From Nostoc sp. NMS8 (lineage in GTDB: Bacteria > Cyanobacteriota > Cyanobacteriia > Cyanobacteriales > Nostocaceae): a stretch of 64,000 bases of DNA. Below the pieces are notes generated by a model that saw only the letters and a program-made list of their open reading frames with translations, was not told the origin of the DNA and did no database searches. Position 1 is the first letter of the stretch. Every line of letters begins with the position of its first letter. The position numbers and the translations under genes are program-made. The stretch is from positions 1 to 64,000 of the forward strand of contig NZ_JABXKK010000106.1 of assembly GCF_017115045.1 (NCBI RefSeq), in the 5' to 3' direction. This document shows, piece by piece, positions 27,787-36,478 of the stretch.

Positions 27787-27894
27787 TTATTCAGGCTGGT
27801 GATGAACTGCGAGTTGAGCTTGATCACCATCTCTGAAAATCTCTGTTTCAAAGTAGTTAAACTCTTTGCTTCGTTTTAACAGTGGCAGTTTCAT
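27787..27894 (-). CDS. Possible 35-residue small protein
   Basis: An ATG frame on the minus strand encoding a charged peptide beginning MKLPLLKRSKEFNYFE and ending in HHQPE. It lies exactly between hairpins A and B and upstream of the GT2 gene. No good ribosome-binding site is seen and I do not recognise the sequence, so coding status is uncertain. The mixed charged and aromatic composition looks more protein-like than a random frame. Confidence 0.3.
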   Translation of the reverse strand: MKLPLLKRSKEFNYFETEIFRDGDQAQLAVHHQPE

Positions 27895-27944
27895 TATGGT
27901 TAGTTATAGTTATAATATAACTTACCCTGGTTTCCTAGGGAAAT

Positions 27945-27979
27945 GGGCACTGCTCTTGCTTGCCGGCTGGGCGGTGCCC
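27945..27979. ncRNA. Hairpin B, co-varying copy of hairpin A
   Basis: GGGCACTG pairs with CGGTGCCC (one G-U in plus-strand RNA) around the loop CTCTTGCTTGCCGGCTGGG, identical to that of hairpin A apart from the last base. Both copies are preceded on the plus strand by TTCCTAG(T/G)GAA. The direct-repeat distance is about 204 bp. Confidence 0.5.
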
Positions 27980-28049
27980 TCAATTTTATTTCCATTGATT
28001 ATGTTATGTTAATTTAAATTACCTTAATTAATTTACAACATTGTTCTCA

Positions 28050-28295
28050 TTAATACCTTTGTTGAAAAGCTAAAAGCGTATTTTGGTAATGTTTTCCAGG
28101 TTCTAGTTTTTGGCGTTGCATAGATGCAATATGAATTGGCATGTTGAAACTATCGAAAATTAGTTTCAAATCGGGCAAAATCATTAAATAAATAAGCAGC
28201 CAGTTTTTTATATGGCCAAAATGTTTGTTTATTAAATTATTAAAATATCCATGTGGTGACTTTACCTTTGGATAACTTTTTGCTTTGTGAAAATT
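28050..28295 (-). pseudogene. Open frame lacking a start; probable gene remnant
   Basis: An 81-codon stop-free frame that looks like genuine protein (for example SPHGYFNNLINKHFGHIKNW and IHIASMQRQKLEPGKHYQNT) but is preceded by an in-frame TAA and has no ATG until codon 38 (28184, leaving 44 residues). It could be the 3' end of a decayed gene or a short gene starting at 28184. I do not recognise the family. Confidence 0.35.
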
Positions 28296-28354
28296 TTATG
28301 ATAATTTACTGGATTGACCCTCTACTAACTGGTTAATATGCTACATTACTTTCA

Positions 28355-29335
28355 TTAATTGTGCAATATAATTTCAGGGTTGACACAATTAGCCAAGCGA
28401 TCGCCCCTCAATCCCGCGATTAAATTAGTGATCGCCATTGTTGCCATTTTTGAGCGCGTTTGACGGCTGGCACTGCCAATATGCGGCGCAATAATTAGAT
28501 TGTCTAAGGTTAACAACAGGCTATCGCTGGGAATTGGTTCAGGTTCGGTGACATCTACAGCCGCAGCAGCAATTTGACCACTGGCAAGGGCACGATACAG
28601 AGAATCTGGATCTACAATAGTTCCTCGCGCCGTGTTAATCAAAATAGCTGATCGCTTCATCAATTCAAATTGGCGATCGCTAATTAGATGATAAGTATCA
28701 TCAGCCGATGGTGTATGCAGTGTCACAAAATCCGACTCTTGCAATAAATGTTCTAACGTAGCAAACTCCACACCTAGAGATTGTTCTAATTCTGGGCTGC
28801 ATCGTTGCCTACTCGTATACAAAATCTGCATTTCAAACCCTTTGGCACGACGAGCAACTGCTTGCCCAATCCGCCCAAAACCAACAATCCCCAAAGTCGC
28901 ACCTGTAACATTTGGCCCCAACAACAAATCTGGTTCCCAAGTCTGCCACAAACCTGCACGAGTAAACCGATCTGCCTCCACTACTCGCCGTGCAGCTGCC
29001 ATTAATAATGCCCAGGCAAAATCTGCGGTAGCATCGGTTAACACCCCAGGAGTATTACCAACGGGAATTTGTCGTGCCGTAGCGGCGGCAATATCAATGT
29101 TATCGTAACCCACCGCCATTTGACTGATGACTTTGAGTTTCCCGGTTTCTATGAGTTGGCGATCGATTTGGTCAGTCAGCAGACATAGCAAACCATCTAT
29201 TTCCTTAACCTTTTCTAGTAAAATTTCGTATGGAGGGGGTTGGCGTTCTGGCCAAACTTCGACAATAGCGAGCGATCGCAGTTGCTCTAATTCGATGGGT
29301 AGGCGACGAGTAATGAAGACTTTAGCCTGAAGCAT
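28355..29335 (-). CDS. D-isomer-specific 2-hydroxyacid dehydrogenase (glyoxylate/hydroxypyruvate reductase-like)
   Basis: A 326-residue NAD(P)H-dependent dehydrogenase related to glyoxylate reductase and D-glycerate dehydrogenase, likely in glycolate or serine metabolism. Motifs: NAD-binding GIVGFGRIGQAVARRAKGF, catalytic Arg in INTARGTIVDPDSL, Glu in AVDVTEPEPIP and His in IAPHIGSAS. The frame runs upstream to 29461, but the Met at 29335 is chosen: it begins the conserved MLQAKVFITRRLP strand, gives family length, and does not overlap the divergent gene starting at about 29450. Confidence 0.88.
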   Translation of the reverse strand: MLQAKVFITRRLPIELEQLRSLAIVEVWPERQPPPYEILLEKVKEIDGLLCLLTDQIDRQLIETGKLKVISQMAVGYDNIDIAAATARQIPVGNTPGVLTDATADFAWALLMAAARRVVEADRFTRAGLWQTWEPDLLLGPNVTGATLGIVGFGRIGQAVARRAKGFEMQILYTSRQRCSPELEQSLGVEFATLEHLLQESDFVTLHTPSADDTYHLISDRQFELMKRSAILINTARGTIVDPDSLYRALASGQIAAAAVDVTEPEPIPSDSLLLTLDNLIIAPHIGSASRQTRSKMATMAITNLIAGLRGDRLANCVNPEIILHN

Positions 29336-29449
29336 AGTTTTAAAATAATTTTTGGATAAAGGGACGCTTCTTGCATCAGTTCTCCTTAAAATATCATGCC
29401 GTAAATTCAAAACCTGATAAAGTTGATTTTTGTTCTGTGAAAATGAGCC

Positions 29450-32035
29450 GTGATGTTCCAATCAAGCAGTCGGGAGTCTACAGACAATCATCACAAGCCG
29501 TTGGAATTCAAAAGCTTGTCGAAATGTTCTGCCAGAAACTTACTTGGTGAAGTAGACTTTCTGAGAATTGCTGCAACCTTGAAACAAGATCAAAAGCAAA
29601 AAGGAAAACTGGGCCAATTTTTGACTCCTGCTCCAGTAGCAGAATTAATGGTTGGGATGTTTGGCAAACTCGATCTTCCTCAAATATCTTTACTTGATGC
29701 TGGAGCAGGAGTTGGCTCATTACTTGCAGCCTTTGTAGCTAAACTCTGTCAGAGCCAACAACGCCCAGCTAATTTAGATATTGTTGCCTATGAAATTGAT
29801 CCTTTTCTGATTGGGTATTTGCATCAGACATTGAAATTATGTGCTAGAGAATGTCAAATAGCTGGTATCTCTTTAAATTATGAGATTCGGAATACGGATT
29901 TTATTGAGGATGCAGTCAGACTTCTTGGCCCTAGTTTGTTCGATAATCCTGACAATTGTAGATTTACTCACGCTATTCTCAATCCACCATATTTAAAAAT
30001 TAAGGCTCATTCCAAAGTTCGTGATTTGTTACGTTCTATAGGATTAGAAGCCAGCAATCTATATACAGGTTTTATCGCTGCTACAGTTCAGCTTCTTGAA
30101 TCAAAAGGAGAGCTTGTAGCTATTTCGCCGCGTAGTTTTTGTAATGGGCCATATTTTAGAGACTTTCGTAGAATGTTTTTGGAAATGATGGCTTTAGACC
30201 AGATACATCTTTTTGAATCCAGACAAAAAGCTTTTAATGATGATGAAGTTTTGCAGGAAACAATGATCATCCATGCTGTCAAACAAAAACCAAAATTTGA
30301 CAATGTAATCATCAGTACAAGTTCAAATGCCGATGATGATTTTATGTTGTCCAATTCATTAGCTTATGCAGAGATAGTTCTTCCCCACGACTCACAACAA
30401 TTTATCCACATTATCCCCGATACATTAAGTCAGCAGGTCATTGAAAAAATGGCTAATTTTATCTGCACATTAAAAGACTTAAAATTAACTGTATCAACGG
30501 GACGTGTTGTAGATTTTCGTGCTAAAGAATATCTGTGTTTAATGCCAAAACAAAACACTGTTCCCTTGATTTATCCCTTGAATTTCTCAGCAGGATATGT
30601 TGAGTATCCCAAGGTAACTAAAAAACACCAAGCTCTGGTCTATGCAAAAGAAAGTATGTCTCTTTTAGTACCCAATGAACATTATGTTTTGACTAAACGA
30701 TTTTCCTCTAAAGAAGAAAAAAAACGAGTTGTTGCTGTTGTGTATGATGCTAATCAAATTAATTGTTCTTGGGTAGGCTTTGAAAATCACCTGAATTATT
30801 TTCACAAGGATGGAAGAGGACTTAATCTTACCCTAGCACGTGGTCTTGCTGCTTATCTTAACTCTAGCCTCGTTGACGCATTTTTTCGGCTATTTAATGG
30901 ACATACTCAGGTTAATGCAACCGATTTACGAAATTTAAAATATCCGACAATAGCACAATTAATGAACGTAGGGGTATATATTACTGAGCATTTTCCATCA
31001 CAGAAAGAAATTGATGAACTTTTGCAAGAAGAGTTACTGAGTATGAGCAATCAGTCTGAAAACAACCCCTTAATAATTAAAACCCGTATTGATGAAACAC
31101 TGCAAATTCTAATTGAACTTGGACTTCCACGGGCACAACTTAATGAGCGTTCAGCCTTAACCCTGCTGGCTCTACTTAACTTAAAGCCGACTGATCCTTG
31201 GGAAACTGCTGCATCTCCCCTAATCGGAATTACGCCAATGATGGAATTTATGGCACTGCACTATGGCAAAACATATAAACCTAATACACGGGAAACTGTT
31301 CGCCGCCAAACAGTCCATCAATTCTTAGATGCGGCTTTGATAATTGTAAATCCAGATGCACCTGAACGCCCCGTTAACAGTCCGAAAACAGTATATCAGA
31401 TTGAAGAAAGTGCGCTTGAACTCTTACGTACTTATGGAACTACTGAATGGGAAAAGAGTATTCGTACTTACCTGGCTTCAGTTGAAACTTTGAAAAAACG
31501 ATATGCTCAGGAGCGTGAACTATCACGTATTCCGATAGTAATTGAAGGAGATGTGAAAACTCTATCGCCAGGTGGACATAATATTCTGATCAAAAAGATT
31601 ATTAAGGAGTTTGCAGAACGTTTTACACCTGGGGCAAAACTGATTTATGTTGGTGATACAGATGAGAAATTCGTGCATTTTAATCAAGTGGCATTGAGAG
31701 ATTTAGGTGTTACTATCGATTCTCATGGAAAAATGCCTGATGTGATTATCCACCATCTAAAAAATGATTGGCTAGTTTTAATTGAAGCTGTAACTTCTCA
31801 TGGGCCAATTAACCCTAAACGTAAGAAAGAACTTGAAGTTGTTTTTGCTAATATAAAAATTCCCCTTGTAATGGTAACAACCTTTTTAAGTCGGAAAGCA
31901 ATGGTGGAATATTTGGCTGAAATTGCTTGGGAAACCGATGTTTGGGTTGCAGAAGATTCTACTCATCTCATTCACTTCAATGGAGACTATTTATTACAGG
32001 CTTACAAAGTAGATAGAGACTCTGAAACTAAATAA
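29450..32035 (+). CDS. Fused restriction-modification protein: N6-adenine methylase plus BsuBI/PstI-type endonuclease
   Basis: An 861-residue, apparently complete type II restriction-modification enzyme in one chain. The N-terminal half is an Eco57I/M.PstI-like adenine methylase: KLGQFLTPAPVAELM, SAM-binding LLDAGAGVGSLLAAF (residues 81-95) and catalytic NPPY at 178-181. A linker (about 500-640) leads to a C-terminal domain matching BsuBI/PstI endonucleases: IPIVIEGDVKTLSPGGHN, then GKMPDVIIHH and WLVLIEAVTSHGPINPKRK, with the PD...E-type acidic residues. BsuBI and PstI cut CTGCAG, so that site is a guess for this protein. The frame starts GTG-ATG (29450/29453) with no clear ribosome-binding site, so the start is uncertain. 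Confidence 0.82.
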   Translation: MMFQSSSRESTDNHHKPLEFKSLSKCSARNLLGEVDFLRIAATLKQDQKQKGKLGQFLTPAPVAELMVGMFGKLDLPQISLLDAGAGVGSLLAAFVAKLCQSQQRPANLDIVAYEIDPFLIGYLHQTLKLCARECQIAGISLNYEIRNTDFIEDAVRLLGPSLFDNPDNCRFTHAILNPPYLKIKAHSKVRDLLRSIGLEASNLYTGFIAATVQLLESKGELVAISPRSFCNGPYFRDFRRMFLEMMALDQIHLFESRQKAFNDDEVLQETMIIHAVKQKPKFDNVIISTSSNADDDFMLSNSLAYAEIVLPHDSQQFIHIIPDTLSQQVIEKMANFICTLKDLKLTVSTGRVVDFRAKEYLCLMPKQNTVPLIYPLNFSAGYVEYPKVTKKHQALVYAKESMSLLVPNEHYVLTKRFSSKEEKKRVVAVVYDANQINCSWVGFENHLNYFHKDGRGLNLTLARGLAAYLNSSLVDAFFRLFNGHTQVNATDLRNLKYPTIAQLMNVGVYITEHFPSQKEIDELLQEELLSMSNQSENNPLIIKTRIDETLQILIELGLPRAQLNERSALTLLALLNLKPTDPWETAASPLIGITPMMEFMALHYGKTYKPNTRETVRRQTVHQFLDAALIIVNPDAPERPVNSPKTVYQIEESALELLRTYGTTEWEKSIRTYLASVETLKKRYAQERELSRIPIVIEGDVKTLSPGGHNILIKKIIKEFAERFTPGAKLIYVGDTDEKFVHFNQVALRDLGVTIDSHGKMPDVIIHHLKNDWLVLIEAVTSHGPINPKRKKELEVVFANIKIPLVMVTTFLSRKAMVEYLAEIAWETDVWVAEDSTHLIHFNGDYLLQAYKVDRDSETK

Positions 32036-32198
32036 ACTATTCTTAAAAATAAGCGATCGCTAGCTTATGAGTTGGCTTTAAAGCAATATCCATATCAACA
32101 ATATTGTCATATAGATCCAATAGTTCATGCAAAGCGTAGTAGAGTTAAAGTAAGAAATATGAAGGTATGTCGATCGCTCCCAAAGCAAGATTGTCACC

Positions 32199-33254
32199 AT
32201 GACTAACTCAACTCCAATGGATGACGAGAAAAAGCTCCCTAAGAAGAAAGGCAAGTCGCTTCCTCCCAAGCTGATTATCTGGTTAGGAAAGTTTGTCTGG
32301 ACGAGTATGTGGCAGATAATGATGTCAAACCTTGCTCCTCGCAATCAGTCGGGAGCATATATTCGTCCTAATAGTCAGTTTCGCAAGTTCATCGGCACAG
32401 ATGAAGGGAATCCCCACCCACCAGCCACGGGGCGCTACAAACTCTATGTTGGGCTGGGTTGTCCTTGGGCACATCGAACCTTGGTTGTGCGATCGCTTAA
32501 AAAACTCGACGCGGTAATATCAGTATGTATTGTCTCTCCTTCTCCCATTGAAGGCGGTTGGATATTTAATGATGAAGTTGAAGGTTGTCGCACACTGGCT
32601 GAATTTTATCAGAAAGCAGAACCCGGCTACAGTGGGCGCTCTACAGTTCCAGTACTATGGGATAACCAAACAAAAGCGATCGTCAATAATGAGAGTTCAG
32701 AGATTATCGTCATGCTGAACTCTGAGTTTAACGAGTTCGCCAACAATCCGACGCTAAATCTTTACCCAGAAGAACTTAAAGAGAAAATCGACTGGTGGAA
32801 TGAGAAGATTTATCACGCGGTAAATAATGGCGTGTATCGCTGCGGCTTTGCCCAGACTCAAGAAGCATACAATCAAGCCTGTAATGAACTGTTCGCAACT
32901 CTCGATGAAATTGAGATTGCATTGCAGACTAATCGCTATCTCTGCGGTGAACATCTGACACTCGCAGATGTGCGTTTATTTACAACATTATTTCGGTTTG
33001 ATAGTGCCTACTATGGGTTGTTTAAATGCAATAAGCAGCGAATTCGAGACTATCAGAATCTTGGAGCTTATCTACGTGATTTGTATCAGCTTCCGGGTGT
33101 GGCTGACACTTGCGACGTAGAAACCGTGAAGCAAGACTACTACGGAAACCTATTTCCACTGAACCCCGGAGGAATTATTCCCAATGGCCCTGATATGTCT
33201 TATCTTAATCAACCACATGATCGTGATCGCATCGGCAAAGTGAATGCTTCATAA
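32199..33254 (+). CDS. Glutathione S-transferase family, glutathionyl-hydroquinone reductase-like
   Basis: A 351-residue Xi-class GST-like protein (ECM4/YqjG type). The active-site Cys motif is GLGCPWAHRTLVV; YSGRSTVPVLWDNQTKAIVNNESSEI follows as the glutathione-binding strand with the ESSEI signature, and the C-terminal helical domain includes RYLCGEHLTLADVRLFTTLFRFD. Family enzymes reduce glutathionyl-hydroquinones. The first 40 residues are a basic, hydrophobic extension not typical of the family. It is 163 bp downstream of the restriction-modification gene. Confidence 0.85.
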   Translation: MTNSTPMDDEKKLPKKKGKSLPPKLIIWLGKFVWTSMWQIMMSNLAPRNQSGAYIRPNSQFRKFIGTDEGNPHPPATGRYKLYVGLGCPWAHRTLVVRSLKKLDAVISVCIVSPSPIEGGWIFNDEVEGCRTLAEFYQKAEPGYSGRSTVPVLWDNQTKAIVNNESSEIIVMLNSEFNEFANNPTLNLYPEELKEKIDWWNEKIYHAVNNGVYRCGFAQTQEAYNQACNELFATLDEIEIALQTNRYLCGEHLTLADVRLFTTLFRFDSAYYGLFKCNKQRIRDYQNLGAYLRDLYQLPGVADTCDVETVKQDYYGNLFPLNPGGIIPNGPDMSYLNQPHDRDRIGKVNAS

Positions 33255-33306
33255 GGTACATTAAGAACTGATACCTCGATGGCTGCATTGCGGAGTTAGT
33301 GTAATT

Positions 33307-34191
33307 GTGAACCAGATTAATCGAGTTGCCATTGTCGGTGGAACTCATGGCAATGAGTTTACAGGAGCCTACCTGATCCAAAAATTTGCCCAGTTTCCTG
33401 ATTTAATTACTAGATCGAGTTTTGAGACAGTCACCCTGTTAGCAAATCCCAATGCTTTTGCCGCAGGAAGGCGATATGTAGAAAAAGATTTAAATCGCTG
33501 TTTTCTCAAGCAAGACTTACAAGATCCTACTCTGAAAAGTTACGAAGAATTGCAAGCTAAATTAATTCAACATACCCTAACATCAAATGGGGATAAACAA
33601 GCCGATTTCATCTTAGACTTGCACAGTAGTACGGCTAATATGGGTCTGACAATTATTCTTGATAACAGTCATCCCTTAAATTTGAAATTGGCTGCTTATC
33701 TGAGCCAGATTAATCCTTTGGTTAGGATTTATCGCTGCTCTTTTAAATCTATTGAAGAAAATCCATTTGTAAATTCTCTCTGCGAATTAGGCTTTGCAAT
33801 CGAGGTTGGGCCAATTGCCCAAGGTGTCTTAAAAGCAACACTATTCCAACAAACAGAGGAACTTGTTCACGCGCTTCTAGACTATCTAGAACAGTTTAAC
33901 CAGGGTGAAATCCCATCAACTAACGAAACCTTGACTCTCTATGACCATTTATCAACTGTGAACTACCCAAAAAAATCCGATGGGACAATCTTTGGGATGA
34001 TTCATCCAGAACTTCAGGACAATGATTATCAAGCCTTAAACCCAGGAGATCCGATTTTTGTAGCTTTTGATGGTAAAACAATTGTTTATGAGGGTGCATC
34101 TACCGTTTGGCCGATTTTTATTAATGAAGCAGCTTACTACGAAAAGGGAATCGCAATGTGTTTAACCCAGAAGCAGCAAATCAATATATAG
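33307..34191 (+). CDS. Aspartoacylase (AspA/AstE family)
   Basis: A 294-residue zinc deacylase that in this family hydrolyses N-acetylaspartate or related N-acyl amino acids. Zinc ligands are His and Glu of VGGTHGNEFTGAYL and the His of DLHSSTANMGL; ANPNAFAAGRRYVEKDLNRC carries the substrate-binding Arg/Asn set, and FAIEVGPIAQG the catalytic Glu. Start is GTG at 33307, with GGAG about ten bases upstream. It follows the GST gene by 52 bp and may be cotranscribed. The natural substrate in cyanobacteria is not established to my knowledge. Confidence 0.88.
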   Translation: MNQINRVAIVGGTHGNEFTGAYLIQKFAQFPDLITRSSFETVTLLANPNAFAAGRRYVEKDLNRCFLKQDLQDPTLKSYEELQAKLIQHTLTSNGDKQADFILDLHSSTANMGLTIILDNSHPLNLKLAAYLSQINPLVRIYRCSFKSIEENPFVNSLCELGFAIEVGPIAQGVLKATLFQQTEELVHALLDYLEQFNQGEIPSTNETLTLYDHLSTVNYPKKSDGTIFGMIHPELQDNDYQALNPGDPIFVAFDGKTIVYEGASTVWPIFINEAAYYEKGIAMCLTQKQQINI

Positions 34192-34603
34192 GATGTGAAT
34201 AAAATTTTTTGTATGATTGCTTTTGATTGGAAGCGATTGTATAAACTCAACACTCAAATCATTACTTGCTAAAACTTGCTTGTATAAGTTGAAATGTATC
34301 TTGGTTATGATATATTAATTACCAGTACTTAAGTATAAGGGTAAAAACTTGTCCAAAGAACTGATCGAGTCAAGTCAAAGGAGTGCTAGAAAATTATTAT
34401 CTAAATTCACCCGGAATATTTTTCAGAGAAGCAGAATTTCTTTATAAATATGGGACACTAATCTCGGCAATGTCGATTATGGGCTACGCCCACAGAATTT
34501 TGTCTTTGCATACAGCCCTAAGTGGAAGTATGAAACTTTACCGATAGCACTTAAAAGTAAGACTATATTTACGCTTAAAATTGTCCAAATACTTGAACTA
34601 ATA
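34192..34603. other. Intergenic region, no gene recognised
   Basis: 412 bp, AT-rich. A 32-codon TTG frame near 34350 has no support. A short segment (about 34470-34520, GGGCTACGCCCACAG) resembles dispersed Nostoc repeats. It probably contains the promoter of the deacetylase gene. Confidence 0.45.
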
Positions 34604-35587
34604 ATGAAAACCAAGCAAAAAGGAAACAGACCAATAGCCAGTCTTTCTTTAGACTTGGATAATATTTGGTCTTATCTAAAAAATCAGGGCGCTTCGGGTT
34701 GGGAGACTTTCCCATCTTACCTAGATATCGCAGTGCCTCGTTTCTTAGATATTCTTCAACAATGGGATTTGACAATCACAGTGTTCATTGTAGGTCAGGA
34801 TGCAGCGCTAGAAAAGAATACTAAGGCAATACAAGCGATCGCTAACGCTGGTCACGAAATTGGCAATCATTCATTCTATCACGATCCTTGGCTACACCTA
34901 TATTCAGAGAATGAAATTGAAGAAGAGGTTGCCCTCGCCGAACAACATATCAAACGCGTTACTCATCAACATCCTATCGGTTTTCGGGGGCCAGGATACA
35001 GTTTTTCTCCAGCAGTATTGAAAGTTCTAGCACGACGGGGATACGAATATGATGCTTCAACTTTTCCCACATTTTTGGGGCCAATAGCACGAGCTTATTA
35101 TTTAATAACCTGTAAATTAAGCAAAGAAGAACGTAAGAAACGGGAAGCACTTTTTGGCGGTTTTAAAGAGGGTTTGCAGCCTCTAAAACCTTATCAATGG
35201 CATCTGGGTAAGGATAAACTAACAGAGATTCCCGTTACCACCATGCCAATTTTCAAAGTGCCAATTCACTTCAGTTACATCATGTTTCTGAGTACATTTT
35301 CTTCGGAATTGGCGTTACTCTATTTGCGAATTGCTCTGTGGCTGTGTAAACTTACAGGCGTCCAGCCTTCTTTGCTACTCCATCCCACAGACTTTATCAG
35401 TCAAGAGGATGTGCCAGAATTATCATTCTTTCCTGGTATGAGTGTCCCTACCTACAAAAAGCTGGCAATAGTGAACAAAAGTTTAGGAATTATATCCAGT
35501 CAGTTTAATGTTTTGACTGTTGGACAACATGCCAAATTCGTAGCTGGTGCCCGCCAACTGCCTGTATTAGTCCCTCAAAAGAGATGA
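34604..35587 (+). CDS. Polysaccharide deacetylase (NodB-homology) family protein
   Basis: A 327-residue carbohydrate esterase 4-type protein. Metal-binding motif 1 is SLDLDN, motif 2 is GHEIGNHSFYHD, and motif 3 includes GFRGPGYSFSP; LLLHPTDF gives the late catalytic His. Such enzymes remove N-acetyl groups from peptidoglycan or polysaccharide, or act on related substrates. No signal peptide is present, and the C-terminal half has two hydrophobic helices (about 220-260), suggesting membrane contact. It sits alone between other operons. Confidence 0.82.
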   Translation: MKTKQKGNRPIASLSLDLDNIWSYLKNQGASGWETFPSYLDIAVPRFLDILQQWDLTITVFIVGQDAALEKNTKAIQAIANAGHEIGNHSFYHDPWLHLYSENEIEEEVALAEQHIKRVTHQHPIGFRGPGYSFSPAVLKVLARRGYEYDASTFPTFLGPIARAYYLITCKLSKEERKKREALFGGFKEGLQPLKPYQWHLGKDKLTEIPVTTMPIFKVPIHFSYIMFLSTFSSELALLYLRIALWLCKLTGVQPSLLLHPTDFISQEDVPELSFFPGMSVPTYKKLAIVNKSLGIISSQFNVLTVGQHAKFVAGARQLPVLVPQKR

Positions 35588-35608
35588 GGAGGCAGTTAAG
35601 AATATTTG

Positions 35609-35668
35609 TAGGTTGGGTGGAACAAAGTGAAGCCCAACATACCTTGTAATATGTTGGGTTTCGTTCCT
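35609..35668. terminator. Palindromic repeat between convergent genes
   Basis: CCCAACAT (35633-35640) and ATGTTGGG (35651-35658) form a hairpin, flanked by further imperfect complementarity (TAGGTTGGGTGGAACAAAG and TTTCGTTCC). This TAGGTTGGGT...CCCAACAT sequence is a known-looking dispersed Nostoc repeat and lies between convergent stop codons, so it may terminate both genes. Confidence 0.5.
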
Positions 35669-35692
35669 CAATTTGGTAAAAATATGATCCGA

Positions 35693-36097
35693 TTACCAAT
35701 TACAAGAAGCAAACAAATTAGCGACAATCTCAACTAATTCTCCTGGAGAAACTGGCTTAGATACATGAGTCTGAAATCCAGCTTCCAAAGCGCGAATCCG
35801 GTTCTCGCTATCGCCATAAGCAGTTAAGGCAATAGCTGGAACTTTTCCACCCATGTCTGGCTTAAGCGCCCGTATTTTTCGGATAAAAGTGTAGCCATCT
35901 TCCCCAGGCATACCTATATCACAAATTAAGACATCAGGTTGCAATTGGGATAAAACTTCCCGTGCTGCTGGTGCTGATGGAACTGCTACAATGGTGGCTC
36001 CATCTGCTTCTAATACTGTAGTAATAAAAAAGCGAATATCATCATCATCTTCAACTACAAGAATATTTAAGCCAGCAAGAGGCAGAGAAGGTTGCAT
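35693..36097 (-). CDS. Single-domain CheY-like response regulator
   Basis: A 134-residue receiver domain without output domain. NILVVEDDDDIRFF holds the acidic pocket, Asp60 in LICDIGMPGEDGY is the phospho-acceptor, Thr92 in IALTAYG and Lys114 in HVSKPV complete the active site. It would relay phosphate from a hybrid histidine kinase elsewhere; none is nearby. Confidence 0.9.
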   Translation of the reverse strand: MQPSLPLAGLNILVVEDDDDIRFFITTVLEADGATIVAVPSAPAAREVLSQLQPDVLICDIGMPGEDGYTFIRKIRALKPDMGGKVPAIALTAYGDSENRIRALEAGFQTHVSKPVSPGELVEIVANLFASCNW

Positions 36098-36478
36098 AAC
36101 AAATTACATTTTAATTTTGTCTAACAACAAATGCCGACTTAAAGATTTTGTTTTACTTTAGCCGTAAGTACAACAATCTTGTAGCTAGCAATAACTTTTA
36201 ACCATTTTCTATTCTATCTGTATAGTACATTACATAATGTTAATATTTGTGTGGTGTTTAACAATCTATAAAGATAGTCAATAACTCTGGTATCAATTCT
36301 CTCTAAGCTTGCACTTAATAATTACTCTTTCTCTCTTCTCTACGAGACGCTACGCGTTGGCATACTTGGCGGTTCGTTTAATAAATAATTAAGGTGAAAA
36401 TCGAAAGACTCAGATCCCCGACTTATGAAATAAGCCAGGGATCTTATTGTTCATGAATGATTTAGGACTGCTATATAT
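36098..36478. other. Intergenic region with dispersed repeats
   Basis: The first 230 bp (AT-rich, with GTTAATATTTGTGTGG-type sequence) is the response-regulator promoter region. A GAGACGCTACGCGTTGG repeat occurs at about 36340 and again at about 41828. The palindromic element at 36412-36477 is listed separately. Confidence 0.5.
36412..36477. repeat. Dispersed palindromic element, copy 2
   Basis: Inverted relative to copy 1 (4680-4743): the palindrome AGATCCCCGACTTAT/ATAAGCCAGGGATCT is followed by CATGAATGATTTAGGACTGC, the complement of the leader in copy 1. Leader and palindrome are therefore one mobile-looking unit of about 65 bp. Confidence 0.6.

Larger units (their letters stand above)
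27716..28354. other. 639-bp region with paired hairpins and small frames
   Basis: Between the GT2 gene and the dehydrogenase gene, both on the minus strand. It holds two similar hairpins (27740-27778, 27945-27979), a 35-codon frame between them (27787-27894) and an 82-codon open frame without an ATG at its 5' end (28050-28295), each listed separately. Confidence 0.7.

Noticed and set aside
29443..29550. Small frame MSRDVPIKQSGVY... overlapping the start of the restriction-modification gene
   Set aside because: It is 35 codons long, overlaps the large gene in another frame and shows no family resemblance; a controller protein was considered and dropped.
34350..34446. 32-codon TTG frame (MSKELIESSQRS...) before the deacetylase gene
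   Set aside because: Weak start, no ribosome-binding site, no recognised sequence.
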